NCBI RefSeq assembly: GCF_000003605.2
Contig: NW_003135129.1
Coordinates: 1 to 22,345 of the forward strand
Origin: Saccoglossus kowalevskii
Taxonomy: Eukaryota > Hemichordata > Enteropneusta > Harrimaniidae
Direction of reading: 5' to 3'
DNA: 22,345 nt
Each line of letters opens with the position of its first letter. Position 1 is the first letter of the stretch. A program made the position numbers and the translations under genes. Below the pieces are notes generated by a model. The model worked only from the letters and a program-made list of their open reading frames with translations. It was not told where the DNA came from and did not search any database. Below, one piece after another: positions 9,183-21,049 of this stretch.

Positions 9183-10194
9183 ACCATGCTTACTGATTTA
9201 GCTAGCTCTTCCCCTGACCATACTTACTGAGTTAGCTAACTTTTCCCTTGACCATACTTACTGAGTTAGCTAACTTTTCCCTTGACCATACTTACTGAGT
9301 TAGCTAACTTTTCCCCTGACCATACTTACTGATTTAGCTAGCTCTTCCCCTGACCATACTTACTTAATTAGCTAACTTTTCCCTTGACCATACTTACTGA
9401 GTTAGCTAACTTTTCCCTTGACCATACTTACTGAGTTAGCAGGCTTTTCCCCTGACCATACTTACTGATTTAGCTAACTTTTCCCTTGACCATACTTAGT
9501 GAGTTAGCTAGCTCTTCCCCTGACCACACTTACTGAGTTAGCTAGCTCGTCCCCTGACCATACTTACTGATTTAGCTAGCTCTTCCCCTGACCATACTTA
9601 CTGATTTAGCTAGCTCTTCCCCTGACCATACTTACTGAGTTAGCTAACTTTTCCCTTGACCATACTTACTGAGTTAGCTAACTTTTCCCTTGACCATACT
9701 TACTGAGTTAGCAGTTTTTTCCCCTGACCATACTTACTGATTTAGCTAGCTCTTCTCCTGACCATACTTACTGAGTTAGCTAACTTTTCCCTTGACCATA
9801 CTTACTGAGTTAGCTAACTTTTCCCTTGACCATACTTACTGAGTTAGCCGGTTTTTCCCCTGACCATAATTACTGATTTAGCTAGCTCTTCCCCTGACCA
9901 TACTTACTGAGTTAGCTAACTTTTCCCCTGACCATACTTACTGAGTTAGCAGTTTTTTCCCCTGACCATACTTACTGATTTAGCTAGCTCTTCCCCTGAC
10001 CATACTTACTGAGTTAGCTAACTTTTCCCTTGACCATACTTACTGAGTTAGCAGTTTTTTCCCCTGACCATACTTACTGATTTAGCTAGCTCTTCCCCTG
10101 ACCATACTTACTGAGTTAGCTAACTTTTCCCCTGACCATACTTACTGATTTAGCTGGCTTTTACCTTGACCATACTTACTGAGTTAGCTAACTT
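9183..10194 (+). repeat. Duplicated block, partner at 1149-2160
   Basis: About 1.01 kb matching 1149-2160 at offset 8034. Shared private marks are CTTCTCCTGACC (1721 and 9755) and a D monomer ending CCATAATTACTGATTT (1832 and 9866). Visible differences are CATATTTACT (1631) and GAGTTTGCAG (about 1674), both on the first copy only. At the 5' edge the first copy reads CCCCTGACCATGC and this copy CCCTCAACCATGC, which marks the switch point. At the 3' edge the first copy gains a T and turns into subfamily II. Confidence 0.88.
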
Positions 10195-10820
10195 TTCCCC
10201 TGACCATACTTACTGATTTAGCTGGCTCTTCCCCTGACCATAATTACTGAGTTAGCTAACTTTTCCCTCAACCATGCTTACTGATTTAGCTAGCTCTTCC
10301 CCTGACCATACTTACTGAGTTAGCTAACTTTTCCCTTGACCATACTTACTGAGTTAGCTAACTTTTCCCTTGACCATACTTACTGAGTTAGCTAACTTTT
10401 CCCCTGACCATACTTACTGAGTTAGCTAACTTTCCCCCCTGACCATACTTACTGAGTTAGCTGGCTTTTCCCCTGACCATACTTACTGATTTAGCTAGCT
10501 CTTCCCCTGACCATACTTACTGAGTTATCTAACTTTTCCCCTGACCATACTTACTGAGTTAGCTAACTTTTCCTTTGACCATACTTACTGAGTTAGCTAA
10601 CGTTTCCCCTGACCATACTTACTGAGTTAGCTATCTCTTCCTCTGACCATACTTACTGACTTAGCTAACTTTTCCCTTGACCATACTTACTGAGTTAGCT
10701 AACTTTTCCCCTGACCACTTACTGAGTTAGCTAACTTTTCCCTTGACCATACTTACTGAGTTAGCAGGCTTTTCCCCTGACCATACTTACTGATTTAGCT
10801 AACTTTTCCCTTGACCATAC
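9800..10820 (+). repeat. Duplicated block, partners at 21050-22070 and 17787-18738
   Basis: About 1.02 kb found three times. It matches 21050-22070 at offset 11249 up to CTTAGTGAG, where the later copy has CTTACTGAG. It matches 17787-18738 at offset 7990 up to a one-base loss. A part of it (about 9857-10625) also matches 5950-6718 at offset 3907. The order is D B, CCCC-form, C B A C B, CCCC-form, E, CCCC-form, F G B A A, CCCC-form, a CCCCCC monomer, GGC, B and module H with the 32-bp unit. This is the best single example of the higher-order unit. Confidence 0.87.
10522..10723 (+). repeat. Six-monomer module H, with a 32-bp unit
   Basis: A fixed series of rare monomers: GTTATCTAAC (10522), TTCCTTTGACC (from 10556), GCTAACGTTT (from 10590), GCTATCTCTTCCTC (from 10624), GACTTAGCTAAC (from 10658) and a 32-bp unit where CCATACTTAC has become CCACTTAC (10692-10723). 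The TCCTTTG marker occurs at 5441, 6664, 7209, 10571, 12033, 18561 and 21820, with part or all of the series each time. The 32-bp unit follows at 5583, 10713, 18703 (as CTAACCACTT) and 21962. A simpler forerunner is seen at about 2457-2545. Confidence 0.88.
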
Positions 10821-11423
10821 TTAGTGAGTTAGCTAGCTCTTCCCCTGACCACACTTACTGAGTTAGCTAGCTCGTCCCCTGACCATACTTACTGATTTAG
10901 CTAGCTCTTCCCCTGACCATACTTACTGATTTAGCTAGCTCTTCCCCTGACCATACTTACTGAGTTAGCTAACTTTTCCCTTGACCATACTTACTGAGTT
11001 AGCTAACTTTTCCCTTGACCATACTTACTGAGTTAGCAGTTTTTTCCCCTGACCATACTTACTGATTTAGCTAGCTCTTCCCCTGACCATACTTACTGAG
11101 TTAGCTAACTTTTCCCTTGACCATACTTACTGAGTTAGCTAACTTTTCCCTTGACCATACTTACTGAGTTAGCCGGTTTTTCCCCTGACCATACTTACTG
11201 ATTTAGCTAGCTCTTCCCCTGACCATACTTACTGAGTTAGCTAACTTTTCCCCTGACCATACTTACTGAGTTAGCAGTTTTTTCCCCTGACCATACTTAC
11301 TGATTTAGCTAGCTCTTCCCCTGACCATACTTACTGAGTTAGCTAACTTTTCCCTTGACCATACTTACTGAGTTAGCAGTTTTTTCCCCTGACCATACTT
11401 ACTGATTTAGCTAGCTCTTCCCC

Positions 11424-12121
11424 TGACCATACTTACTGAGTTAGCTAACTTTTCCCTTGACCATACTTACTGAGTTAGCTAACTTTTCCGCTGACGATAC
11501 TTACTGAGTTAGCTAACTTTTCCCTTGACCATACTTACTGATTTAGCTAGCTCTTCCCCTGGCCATACTTACTGATTTAGCTAGCTCTTCCCCTGACCAT
11601 ACTTACTGAGTTAGCTAACTTTTCCCCTGACCATACTTACTGAGTTAGCTGGCTTTTCCCCTGACCATACTTACTGAGTTAGCTGGATTTCCCCCTGACC
11701 ATACTTACTGAGTTAGCTGGATTTTCCCCTGACCATACTTACTGAGTTAGCTGGATTTTCCCTTGACCATACTTACTGAGTTAGCTAACTTTCCCCCTGA
11801 CCATACTTACTGAGTTAGCTAACTTTTTCCCCTGACCATACTTACTGAGTTAGCTGGATTTTCCCCTGACCATACTTACTGAGTTAGCTAACTTTCCCCC
11901 CTGACCATACTTACTGAGTTAGCTGGCTTTTCCCCTGACCATACTTACTGATTTAGCTAGCTCTTCCCCTGACCATACTTACTGAGTTATCTAACTTTTC
12001 CCCTGACCATACTTACTGAGTTAGCTAACTTTTCCTTTGACCATACTTACTGAGTTAGCTAACGTTTCCCCTGACCATACTTACTGAGTTAGCTATCTCT
12101 TCCTCTGACCATACTTACTGA
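11424..12121 (+). repeat. Duplicated block, partner at 4832-5529
   Basis: Second copy of the 698-bp block. It supplies the only subfamily II monomers downstream of 5400 (about 11640-11950), so their presence here is explained by copying and not by a separate amplification. It overlaps the start of another copied block (11871-12612, partner 7047-7788), so this locus is built from two sources joined inside module H. Confidence 0.87.
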
Positions 12122-12884
12122 CTTAGCTAACTTTTCCCTCGACCATGCTTACTGATTTAGCTAGCTCTTCCCCTGACCATACTTACTGAGTTAGCTAACT
12201 TTTCCCTTGACCATACTTACTGAGTTAGCTAACTTTTCCCTTGACCATACTTACTGATTTAGCTAGCTCTTCCCCTGACCATACTTACTGATTTAGCTAG
12301 CTCTTCCCCTGACCATACTTACTGATTTAGCTGGCTCTTCCCCTGACCATAATTACTGAGTTAGCTAACTTTTCCCTCAACCATGCTTACTGATTTAGCT
12401 AGCTCTTCCCCTGACCATACTTACTGAGTTAGCTAACTTTTCCCTTGACCATACTTACTGAGTTAGCTAACTTTTCCCTTGACCATACTTACTGAGTTAG
12501 CTAACTTTTCCCCTGACCATACTTACTGATTTAGCTAGCTCTTCCCCTGACCATACTTACTTAATTAGCTAACTTTTCCCTTGACCATACTTACTGAGTT
12601 AGCTAACTTTTCCCTTGACCATACTTACTGAGTTAGCAGGCTTTTCCCCTGACCATACTTACTGATTTAGCTAACTTTTCCCTTGACCATACTTAGTGAG
12701 TTAGCTAGCTCTTCCCCTGACCACACTTACTGAGTTAGCTAGCTCGTCCCCTGACCATACTTACTGATTTAGCTAGCTCTTCCCCTGACCATACTTACTG
12801 AGTTAGCTAACTTTTCCCCTGACCATACTTACTGATTTAGCTAGCTCTTCCCCTGACCATACTTACTGATTTAGCTAGCTCTTC

Positions 12885-12930
12885 CCCTGACCATACTACT
12901 GATTTAGCTAGCTCTCCCCTGACCATACTT
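12885..12930 (+). repeat. Pair of one-base-short B monomers
   Basis: CCATACTACTGATTT (one T lost, about 12894) is followed by GCTAGCTCTCCCCTG (one T lost, about 12913). Two adjacent single-base losses in otherwise normal B units are seen nowhere else. They lie about 60-100 bp upstream of the start of the block copied between 8094 and 12986. Sequencing or assembly error in a T-run is an alternative. Confidence 0.75.
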
Positions 12931-13736
12931 ACTGAGTTAGCTAACTTTTCCCTTGACCATACTTACTGAGTTAGCTAACTTTTCCCTTGACCATACTTAC
13001 TGAGTTAGCAGTTTTTTCCCCTGACCATACTTACTGATTTAGCTAGCTCTTCCCCTGACCATACTTACTGAGTTAGCTAACTTTTCCCTTGACCATACTT
13101 ACTGAGTTAGCTAACTTTTCCCTTGACCATACTTACTGAGTTAGCCGGTTTTTCCCCTGACCATACTTACTGATTTAGCTAGCTCTTCCCCTGACCATAC
13201 TTACTGAGTTAGCTAACTTTTCCCCTGACCATACTTACTGAGTTAGCAGTTTTTTCCCCTGACCATACTTACTGATTTAGCTAGCTCTTCCCCTGACCAT
13301 ACTTACTGAGTTAGCTAACTTTTCCCTTGACCATACTTACTGAGTTAGCAGTTTTTTCCCCTGACCATACTTACTGATTTAGCTAGCTCTTCCCCTGACC
13401 ATACTTACTGAGTTAGCTAACTTTTCCCCTGACCATACTTACTGATTTAGCTGGCTTTTACCTTGACCATACTTACTGAGTTAGCTAACTTTTCCCCTGA
13501 CCATACTTACTGATTTAGCTGGCTCTTCCCCTGACCATAATTACTGAGTTAGCTAACTTTTCCCTCAACCATGCTTACTGATTTAGCTAGCTCTTCCCCT
13601 GACCATACTTACTGAGTTAGCTAACTTTTCCCTTGACCATACTTACTGAGTTAGCTAACTTTTCCCTTGACCATACTTACTGAGTTAGCTAACTTTCCCC
13701 TGACCATACTTACTGATTTAGCTAGCTCTTCCCCTG

Positions 13737-14613
13737 ACCATACTTACTTAATTAGCTAACTTTTCCCTTGACCATACTTACTGAGTTAGCTAACTTTTCC
13801 CCTGACAATACTTACTGAGTTAGCTAACTTTTCCCTTGACCATACTTACTGAGTTAGCAGGCTTTTCCCCTGACCATACTTACTGATTTAGCTAACTTTT
13901 CCCTTGACCATACTTAGTGAGTTAGCTAGCTCTTCCCCTGACCACACTTACTGAGTTAGCTAGCTCTTCCCCTGACCATACTTACTGATTTAGCTAGCTC
14001 TTCCCCTGACCATACTTACTGAGTTAGCTAACTTTTCCCTTGACCATACTTACTGAGTTAGCTAACTTTTCCCTTGACCATACTTACTGAGTTAGCAGTT
14101 TTTTCCCCTGACCATACTTACTGATTTAGCTAGCTCTTCCCCTGACCATACTTACTGAGTTAGCTAACTTTTCCCTTGACCATACTTACTGAGTTAGCTA
14201 ACTTTTCCCTTGACCATACTTACTGAGTTAGCTAACTTTTCCCCTGACCATACTTACTGATTTAGCTGGCTCTTCCCCTGACCATAATTACTGAGTTAGC
14301 TAACTTTTCCCTCAACCATGCTTACTGATTTAGCTAGCTCTTCCCCTGACCATACTTACTGAGTTAGCTAACTTTTCCCTTGACCATACTTACTGAGTTA
14401 GCTAACTTTTCCCTTGACCATACTTACTGAGTTAGCTAACTTTTCCCCTGACCATACTTACTGAGTTAGCTAACTTTCCCCCCTGACCATACTTACTGAG
14501 TTAGCTGGCTTTTCCCCTGACCATACTTACTGATTTAGCTAGCTTTTACCTTGACCATACTTACTGAGTTAGCTAACTTTCCCCCTGACCATACTTACTG
14601 ATTTAGCTGGCTT
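13737..14613 (+). repeat. Duplicated block, partner at 16050-16926
   Basis: About 877 bp matching 16050-16926 at offset 2313. Shared marks are CCTGACAATAC (13804 and 16117), the J module with CTCTT in its third unit, F-G (14312 and 16625) and a B-like monomer ending in TTTTACC (about 14534 and 16847). At the 3' edge the first copy has GGCTTTTCCCC and the partner GGCTTTTACC. At the 5' edge the partner is joined to a GCAGGTTTTTCCCCCGACC monomer not present here. Confidence 0.86.
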
Positions 14614-15729
14614 TTCCCCTGACCATACTTACTGATTTAGCTGGCTCTTCCCCTGACCATAATTACTGAGTTAGCTAACTTTTCCCTCAACCATGCTTAC
14701 TGATTTAGCTAGCTCTTCCCCTGACCATACTTACTGAGTTAGCTAACTTTTCCCTTGACCATACTTACTGAGTTAGCTAACTTTTCCCTTGACCATACTT
14801 ACTGAGTTAGCTAACTTTTCCCCTGACCATACTTACTGATTTAGCTAGCTCTTCCCCTGACCATACTTACTTAATTAGCTAACTTTTCCCTTGACCATAC
14901 TTACTGAGTTAGCTAACTTTTCCCCTGACCATACTTACTGAGTTAGCTAACTTTTCCCTTGACCATACTTACTGAGTTAGCAGGCTTTTCCCCTGACCAT
15001 ACTTACTGATTTAGCTAACTTTTCCCTTGACCATACTTAGTGAGTTAGCTAGCTCTTCCCCTGACCACACTTACTGAGTTAGCTAGCTCGTCCCCTGACC
15101 ATACTTACTGATTTAGCTAGCTCTTCCCCTGACCATACTTACTGATTTAGCTAGCTCTTCCCCTGACCATACTTACTGAGTTAGCTAACTTTTCCCTTGA
15201 CCATACTTACTGAGTTAGCTAACTTTTCCCTTGACCATACTTACTGAGTTAGCAGTTTTTTCCCCTGACCATACTTACTGATTTAGCTAGCTCTTCCCCT
15301 GACCATACTTACTGAGTTAGCTAACTTTTCCCTTGACCATACTTACTGAGTTAGCTAACTTTTCCCTTGACCATACTTACTGAGTTAGCCGGTTTTTTCC
15401 CTGACCATACTTACTGATTTAGCTAGCTCTTCCCTTGACCATACTTACTGAGTTAGCTAACTTTTCCCCTGACCATACTTACTGAGTTAGCAGTTTTTTC
15501 CCCTGACCATACTTACTGATTTAGCTAGCTCTTCCCCTGACCATACTTACTGAGTTAGCTAACTTTTCCCTTGACCATACTTACTGAGTTAGCAGTTTTT
15601 TCCCCTGACCATACTTACTGATTTAGCTAGCTCTTCCCCTGACCATACTTACTGAGTTAGCTAACTTTTCCCCTGACCATACTTACTGATTTAGCTGGCT
15701 TTTACCTTGACCATACTTACTGAGTTAGC

Positions 15730-16049
15730 TAACTTTTTCCCTGACCATACTTACTGAGTTAGCTAACTTTTCCCCTGACCATACTTACTGAGTTAGCTAA
15801 CTTTTCCCTCGACCATGCTTACTGAGTTAGCTAACTTTTCCCTTGACCATACTTACTGAGTTAGCAGGTTTTTCCCCTGACCATACTTACTGAGTTAGCT
15901 AAGTTTTCCCCTGACCATACTTACTGAGTTAGCTAACTTTTCCCCTGACCATACTTACTGAGTTAGCTAACTTTTCCCTTGACCATACTTACTGATTTAG
16001 CTAACTTTTCCCTTGACCATACTTACTGAGTTAGCAGGTTTTTCCCCCG
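15730..16049 (+). repeat. Divergent patch with GCAGGTTTTT monomers
   Basis: About nine or ten monomers of types scarce elsewhere: TTTTTCCCTGACC, CCCTCGACCATGCTTACTGAGTT at about 15807 (elsewhere this type is followed by GATTT), GCAGGTTTTT at 15865 and 16035, GCTAAGTTTTCCCC at about 15898 and CCCCCGACC at about 16045. The patch lies between two copied blocks: the 5941-6290-like segment ends just before it, and the 13737-14613 copy starts just after. It may be older array sequence left between insertions. Confidence 0.75.
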
Positions 16050-16926
16050 ACCATACTTACTTAATTAGCTAACTTTTCCCTTGACCATACTTACTGAGTT
16101 AGCTAACTTTTCCCCTGACAATACTTACTGAGTTAGCTAACTTTTCCCTTGACCATACTTACTGAGTTAGCAGGCTTTTCCCCTGACCATACTTACTGAT
16201 TTAGCTAACTTTTCCCTTGACCATACTTAGTGAGTTAGCTAGCTCTTCCCCTGACCACACTTACTGAGTTAGCTAGCTCTTCCCCTGACCATACTTACTG
16301 ATTTAGCTAGCTCTTCCCCTGACCATACTTACTGAGTTAGCTAACTTTTCCCTTGACCATACTTACTGAGTTAGCTAACTTTTCCCTTGACCATACTTAC
16401 TGAGTTAGCAGTTTTTTCCCCTGACCATACTTACTGATTTAGCTAGCTCTTCCCCTGACCATACTTACTGAGTTAGCTAACTTTTCCCTTGACCATACTT
16501 ACTGAGTTAGCTAACTTTTCCCTTGACCATACTTACTGAGTTAGCTAACTTTTCCCCTGACCATACTTACTGATTTAGCTGGCTCTTCCCCTGACCATAA
16601 TTACTGAGTTAGCTAACTTTTCCCTCAACCATGCTTACTGATTTAGCTAGCTCTTCCCCTGACCATACTTACTGAGTTAGCTAACTTTTCCCTTGACCAT
16701 ACTTACTGAGTTAGCTAACTTTTCCCTTGACCATACTTACTGAGTTAGCTAACTTTTCCCCTGACCATACTTACTGAGTTAGCTAACTTTCCCCCCTGAC
16801 CATACTTACTGAGTTAGCTGGCTTTTCCCCTGACCATACTTACTGATTTAGCTAGCTTTTACCTTGACCATACTTACTGAGTTAGCTAACTTTCCCCCTG
16901 ACCATACTTACTGATTTAGCTGGCTT
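16050..16926 (+). repeat. Duplicated block, partner at 13737-14613
   Basis: Second copy of the 877-bp block. The CCTGACAATAC mark is also present at 8912, so the line of descent seems to be 8.1-9.1 kb, 13.0-14.0 kb and 16.0-16.9 kb, though the direction cannot be fixed from sequence alone. Its downstream end runs straight into the 204-bp tandem duplication. Confidence 0.85.
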
Positions 16927-17289
16927 TTACCTTGACCATACTTACTGAGTTAGCTAACTTTTCCCCTGACCATACTTACTGATTTAGCTAACTTTTCCCT
17001 TGACCATACTTAGTGAGTTAGCTAGCTCTTCCCCTGACCACACTTACTGAGTTAGCTAGCTCGTCCCCTGACCATACTTACTGAGTTAGCTAACTTTCCC
17101 CCTGACCATACTTACTGATTTAGCTGGCTTTTACCTTGACCATACTTACTGAGTTAGCTAACTTTTCCCCTGACCATACTTACTGATTTAGCTAACTTTT
17201 CCCTTGACCATACTTAGTGAGTTAGCTAGCTCTTCCCCTGACCACACTTACTGAGTTAGCTAGCTCGTCCCCTGACCATACTTACTGAT
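16865..17289 (+). repeat. 204-bp tandem duplication (six monomers)
   Basis: Bases 16865-17084 match 17069-17288 at offset 204, exactly six monomers. Each copy has a TTTCCCCC monomer, E, a CCCC-form monomer and the J module. The two J markers at 17009 and 17213 are by far the closest pair in the window. I saw no difference between the copies, which suggests a recent event. The joint passes from the J third monomer (CTCGTCCCC) to GAGTTAGCTAACTTTCCCCC, where other J modules are followed by B. Confidence 0.87.
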
Positions 17290-17786
17290 TTAGCTAGCTC
17301 TTCCCCTGACCATACTTACTGATTTAGCTAGCTCTTCCCCTGACCATACTTACTGAGTTAGCTAACTTTTCCCTTGACCATACTTACTGAGTTAGCTAAC
17401 TTTTCCCTTGACCATACTTACTGAGTTAGCAGTTTTTTCCCCTGACCATACTTACTGATTTAGCTAGCTCTTCCCCTGACCATACTTACTGAGTTAGCTA
17501 ACTTTTCCCTTGACCATACTTACTGAGTTAGCTAACTTTTCCCTTGACCATACTTACTGAGTTAGCCGGTTTTTCCCCTGACCATACTTACTGATTTAGC
17601 TAGCTCTTCCCCTGACCATACTTACTGAGTTAGCTAACTTTTCCCCTGACCATACTTACTGAGTTAGCTAACTTTTCCCTTGACCATACTTACTGAGTTA
17701 GCTAACTTTTCCCTTGACCATACTTACTGAGTTAGCAGTTTTTTCCCCTGACCATACTTACTGATTTAGCTAGCTCTTCCCCTGAC

Positions 17787-18738
17787 CATACTTACTGAGT
17801 TAGCTAACTTTTCCCTTGACCATACTTACTGAGTTAGCCGGTTTTTCCCCTGACCATACTTACTGATTTAGCTAGCTCTTCCCCTGACCATACTTACTGA
17901 GTTAGCTAACTTTTCCCCTGACCATACTTACTGAGTTAGCAGTTTTTTCCCCTGACCATACTTACTGATTTAGCTAGCTCTTCCCCTGACCATACTTACT
18001 GAGTTAGCTAACTTTTCCCTTGACCATACTTACTGAGTTAGCAGTTTTTTCCCCTGACCATACTTACTGATTTAGCTAGCTCTTCCCCTGACCATACTTA
18101 CTGAGTTAGCTAACTTTTCCCCTGAGCATACTTACTGATTTAGCTGGCTTTTACCTTGACCATACTTACTGAGTTAGCTAACTTTTCCCCTGACCATACT
18201 TACTGATTTAGCTGGCTCTTCCCCTGACCATAATTACTGAGTTAGCTAACTTTTCCCTCAACCATGCTTACTGATTTAGCTAGCTCTTCCCCTGACCATA
18301 CTTACTGAGTTAGCTAACTTTTCCCTTGACCATACTTACTGAGTTAGCTAACTTTTCCCTTGACCATACTTACTGAGTTAGCTAACTTTTCCCCTGACCA
18401 TACTTACTGAGTTAGCTAACTTTCCCCCCTGACCATACTTACTGAGTTAGCTGGCTTTTCCCCTGACCATACTTACTGATTTAGCTAGCTCTTCCCCTGA
18501 CCATACTTACTGAGTTATCTAACTTTTCCCCTGACCATACTTACTGAGTTAGCTAACTTTTCCTTTGACCATACTTACTGAGTTAGCTAACGTTTCCCCT
18601 GACCATACTTACTGAGTTAGCTATCTCTTCCTCTGACCATACTTACTGACTTAGCTAACTTTTCCCTTGACCATACTTACTGAGTTAGCTAACTTTTCCC
18701 CTAACCACTTACTGAGTTAGCTAACTTTCCCTTGACCA
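17787..18738 (+). repeat. Copy of the 9797-10748 block
   Basis: Offset 7990 from the earlier block. Private changes on this copy are CCTGAGCATAC (about 18121, where the partner has CCTGACCATAC) and CTAACCACTT (18701, partner CTGACCACTT). D at 17837 aligns with D at 9847. The match breaks at about 18738, where one T is lost, followed by a run of damaged monomers to about 18800. Confidence 0.85.
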
Positions 18739-18800
18739 TACTTACTGATTTAGCTAGCTTTACGTGACCATACTTACTGAGTTAGCTAACTTCCCCTGAC
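18735..18800 (+). repeat. Indel-rich junction monomers
   Basis: Three neighbouring units are shortened: AACTTTCCCTTG (one T lost), GCTAGCTTTACGTGACC (about 31 bp unit, with a CpG and a lost C-run) and AACTTCCCCTGACC (two T lost). The cluster begins where the match to 9797-10748 ends. A normal CCCC-form and E order resumes after about 18800. This looks like a breakpoint scar. Confidence 0.82.
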
Positions 18801-21049
18801 CATACTTACTGATTTAGCTGGCTTTTACCTTGACCATACTTACTGAGTTAGCTAACTTTTCCCCTGACCATACTTACTGATTTAGCTAACTTTTCCCTTG
18901 ACCATACTTAGTGAGTTAGCTAGCTCTTCCCCTGACCACACTTACTGAGTTAGCTAGCTCGTCCCCTGACCATACTTACTGATTTAGCTAGCTCTTCCCC
19001 TGACCATACTTACTGATTTAGCTAGCTCTTCCCCTGACCATACTTACTGAGTTAGCTAACTTTTCCCTTGACCATACTTACTGAGTTAGCTAACTTTTCC
19101 CTTGACCATACTTACTGAGTTAGCAGTTTTTTCCCCTGACCATACTTACTGATTTAGCTAGCTCTTCCCCTGACCATACTTACTGAGTTAGCTAACTTTT
19201 CCCTTGACCATACTTACTGAGTTAGCTAACTTTTCCCTTGACCATACTTACTGAGTTAGCCGGTTTTTCCCCTGACCATACTTACTGATTTAGCTAGCTC
19301 TTCCCCTGACCATACTTACTGAGTTAGCTAACTTTTCCCCTGACCATACTTACTGAGTTAGCTAACTTTTCCCTTGACCATACTTACTGAGTTAGCTAAC
19401 TTTTCCCCTGACCATACTTACTGAGTTAGCTAACTTTCCCCCCTGACCATACTTACTGAGTTAGCTGGCTTTTCCCCTGACCATACTTACTGATTTAGCT
19501 AGCTTTTACCTTGACCATACTTACTGAGTTAGCTAACTTTCCCCCTGACCATACTTACTGATTTAGCTGGCTTTTACCTTGACCATACTTACTGAGTTAG
19601 CTAACTTTTCCCCTGACCATACTTACTGATTTAGCTAACTTTTCCCTTGACCATACTTAGTGAGTTAGCTAGCTCTTCCCCTGACCACACTTACTGAGTT
19701 AGCTAGCTCGTCCCCTGACCATACTTACTGATTTAGCTAGCTCTTCCCCTGACCATACTTACTGATTTAGCTAGCTCTTCCCCTGACCATACTTACTGAG
19801 TTAGCTAACTTTTCCCTTGACCATACTTACTGAGTTAGCTAACTTTTCCCTTGACCATACTTACTGAGTTAGCAGTTTTTTCCCCTGACCATACTTACTG
19901 ATTTAGCTAGCTCTTCCCCTGACCATACTTACTGAGTTAGCTAACTTTTCCCTTGACCATACTTACTGAGTTAGCCGGTTTTTCCCCTGACCATACTTAC
20001 TGATTTAGCTAGCTCTTCCCCTGACCATACTTACTGAGTTAGCTAACTTTTCCCCTGACCATACTTACTGAGTTAGCAGTTTTTCCCCCTGACCATACTT
20101 ACTGATTTAGCTAGCTCTTCCCCTGACCATACTTACTGAGTTAGCTAACTTTTCCCTTGACCATACTTACTGAGTTAGCAGTTTTTTCCCCTGACCATAC
20201 TTACTGATTTAGCTAGCTCTTCCCCTGACCATACTTACTGAGTTAGCTAACTTTTCCCCTGACCATACTTACTGATTTACCTGGCTTTTACCTTGACCAT
20301 ACTTACTGAGTTAGCTAACTTTTCCCCTGACCATACTTACTGATTTAGCTGGCTCTTCCCCTGACCATAATTACTGAGTTAGCTAACTTTTCCCTCAACC
20401 ATGCTTACTGATTTAGCTAGCTCTTCCCCTGACCATACTTACTGATTTAGCTAGCTCTTCCCCTGACCATACTTACTGATTTAGCTAGCTCTTCCCCTGA
20501 CCATACTTACTGAGTTAGCTAACTTTTCCGTTGACCATACTTACTGAGTTAGCAGTTTTTTCCCCTGACCATACTTACTGATTTAGCTAGCTCTTCCCCT
20601 GACCATACTTACTGAGTTAGCTAACTTTTCCCTTGACCATACTTACTGAGTTAGCTAACTTTTCCCTTGACCATACTTACTGAGTTAGCCGGTTTTTCCC
20701 CTGACCATACTTACTGATTTAGCTAGCTCTTCCCCTGACCATACTTACTGAGTTAGCTAACTTTTCCCCTGACCATACTTACTGAGTTAGCAGTTTTTTC
20801 CCCTGACCATACTTACTGATTTAGCTAGCTCTTCCCCTGACCATACTTACTGAGTTAGCTAACTTTTCCCTTGACCATACTTACTGAGTTAGCAGTTTTT
20901 TCCCCTGACCATACTTACTGAGTTAGCTAACTTTTCCCCTGACCATACTTACTGATTTAGCTGGCTCTTCCCCTGACCATAATTACTGAGTTAGCTAACT
21001 TTTCCCTCAACCATGCTTACTGATTTAGCTAGCTCTTCCCCTGACCATA

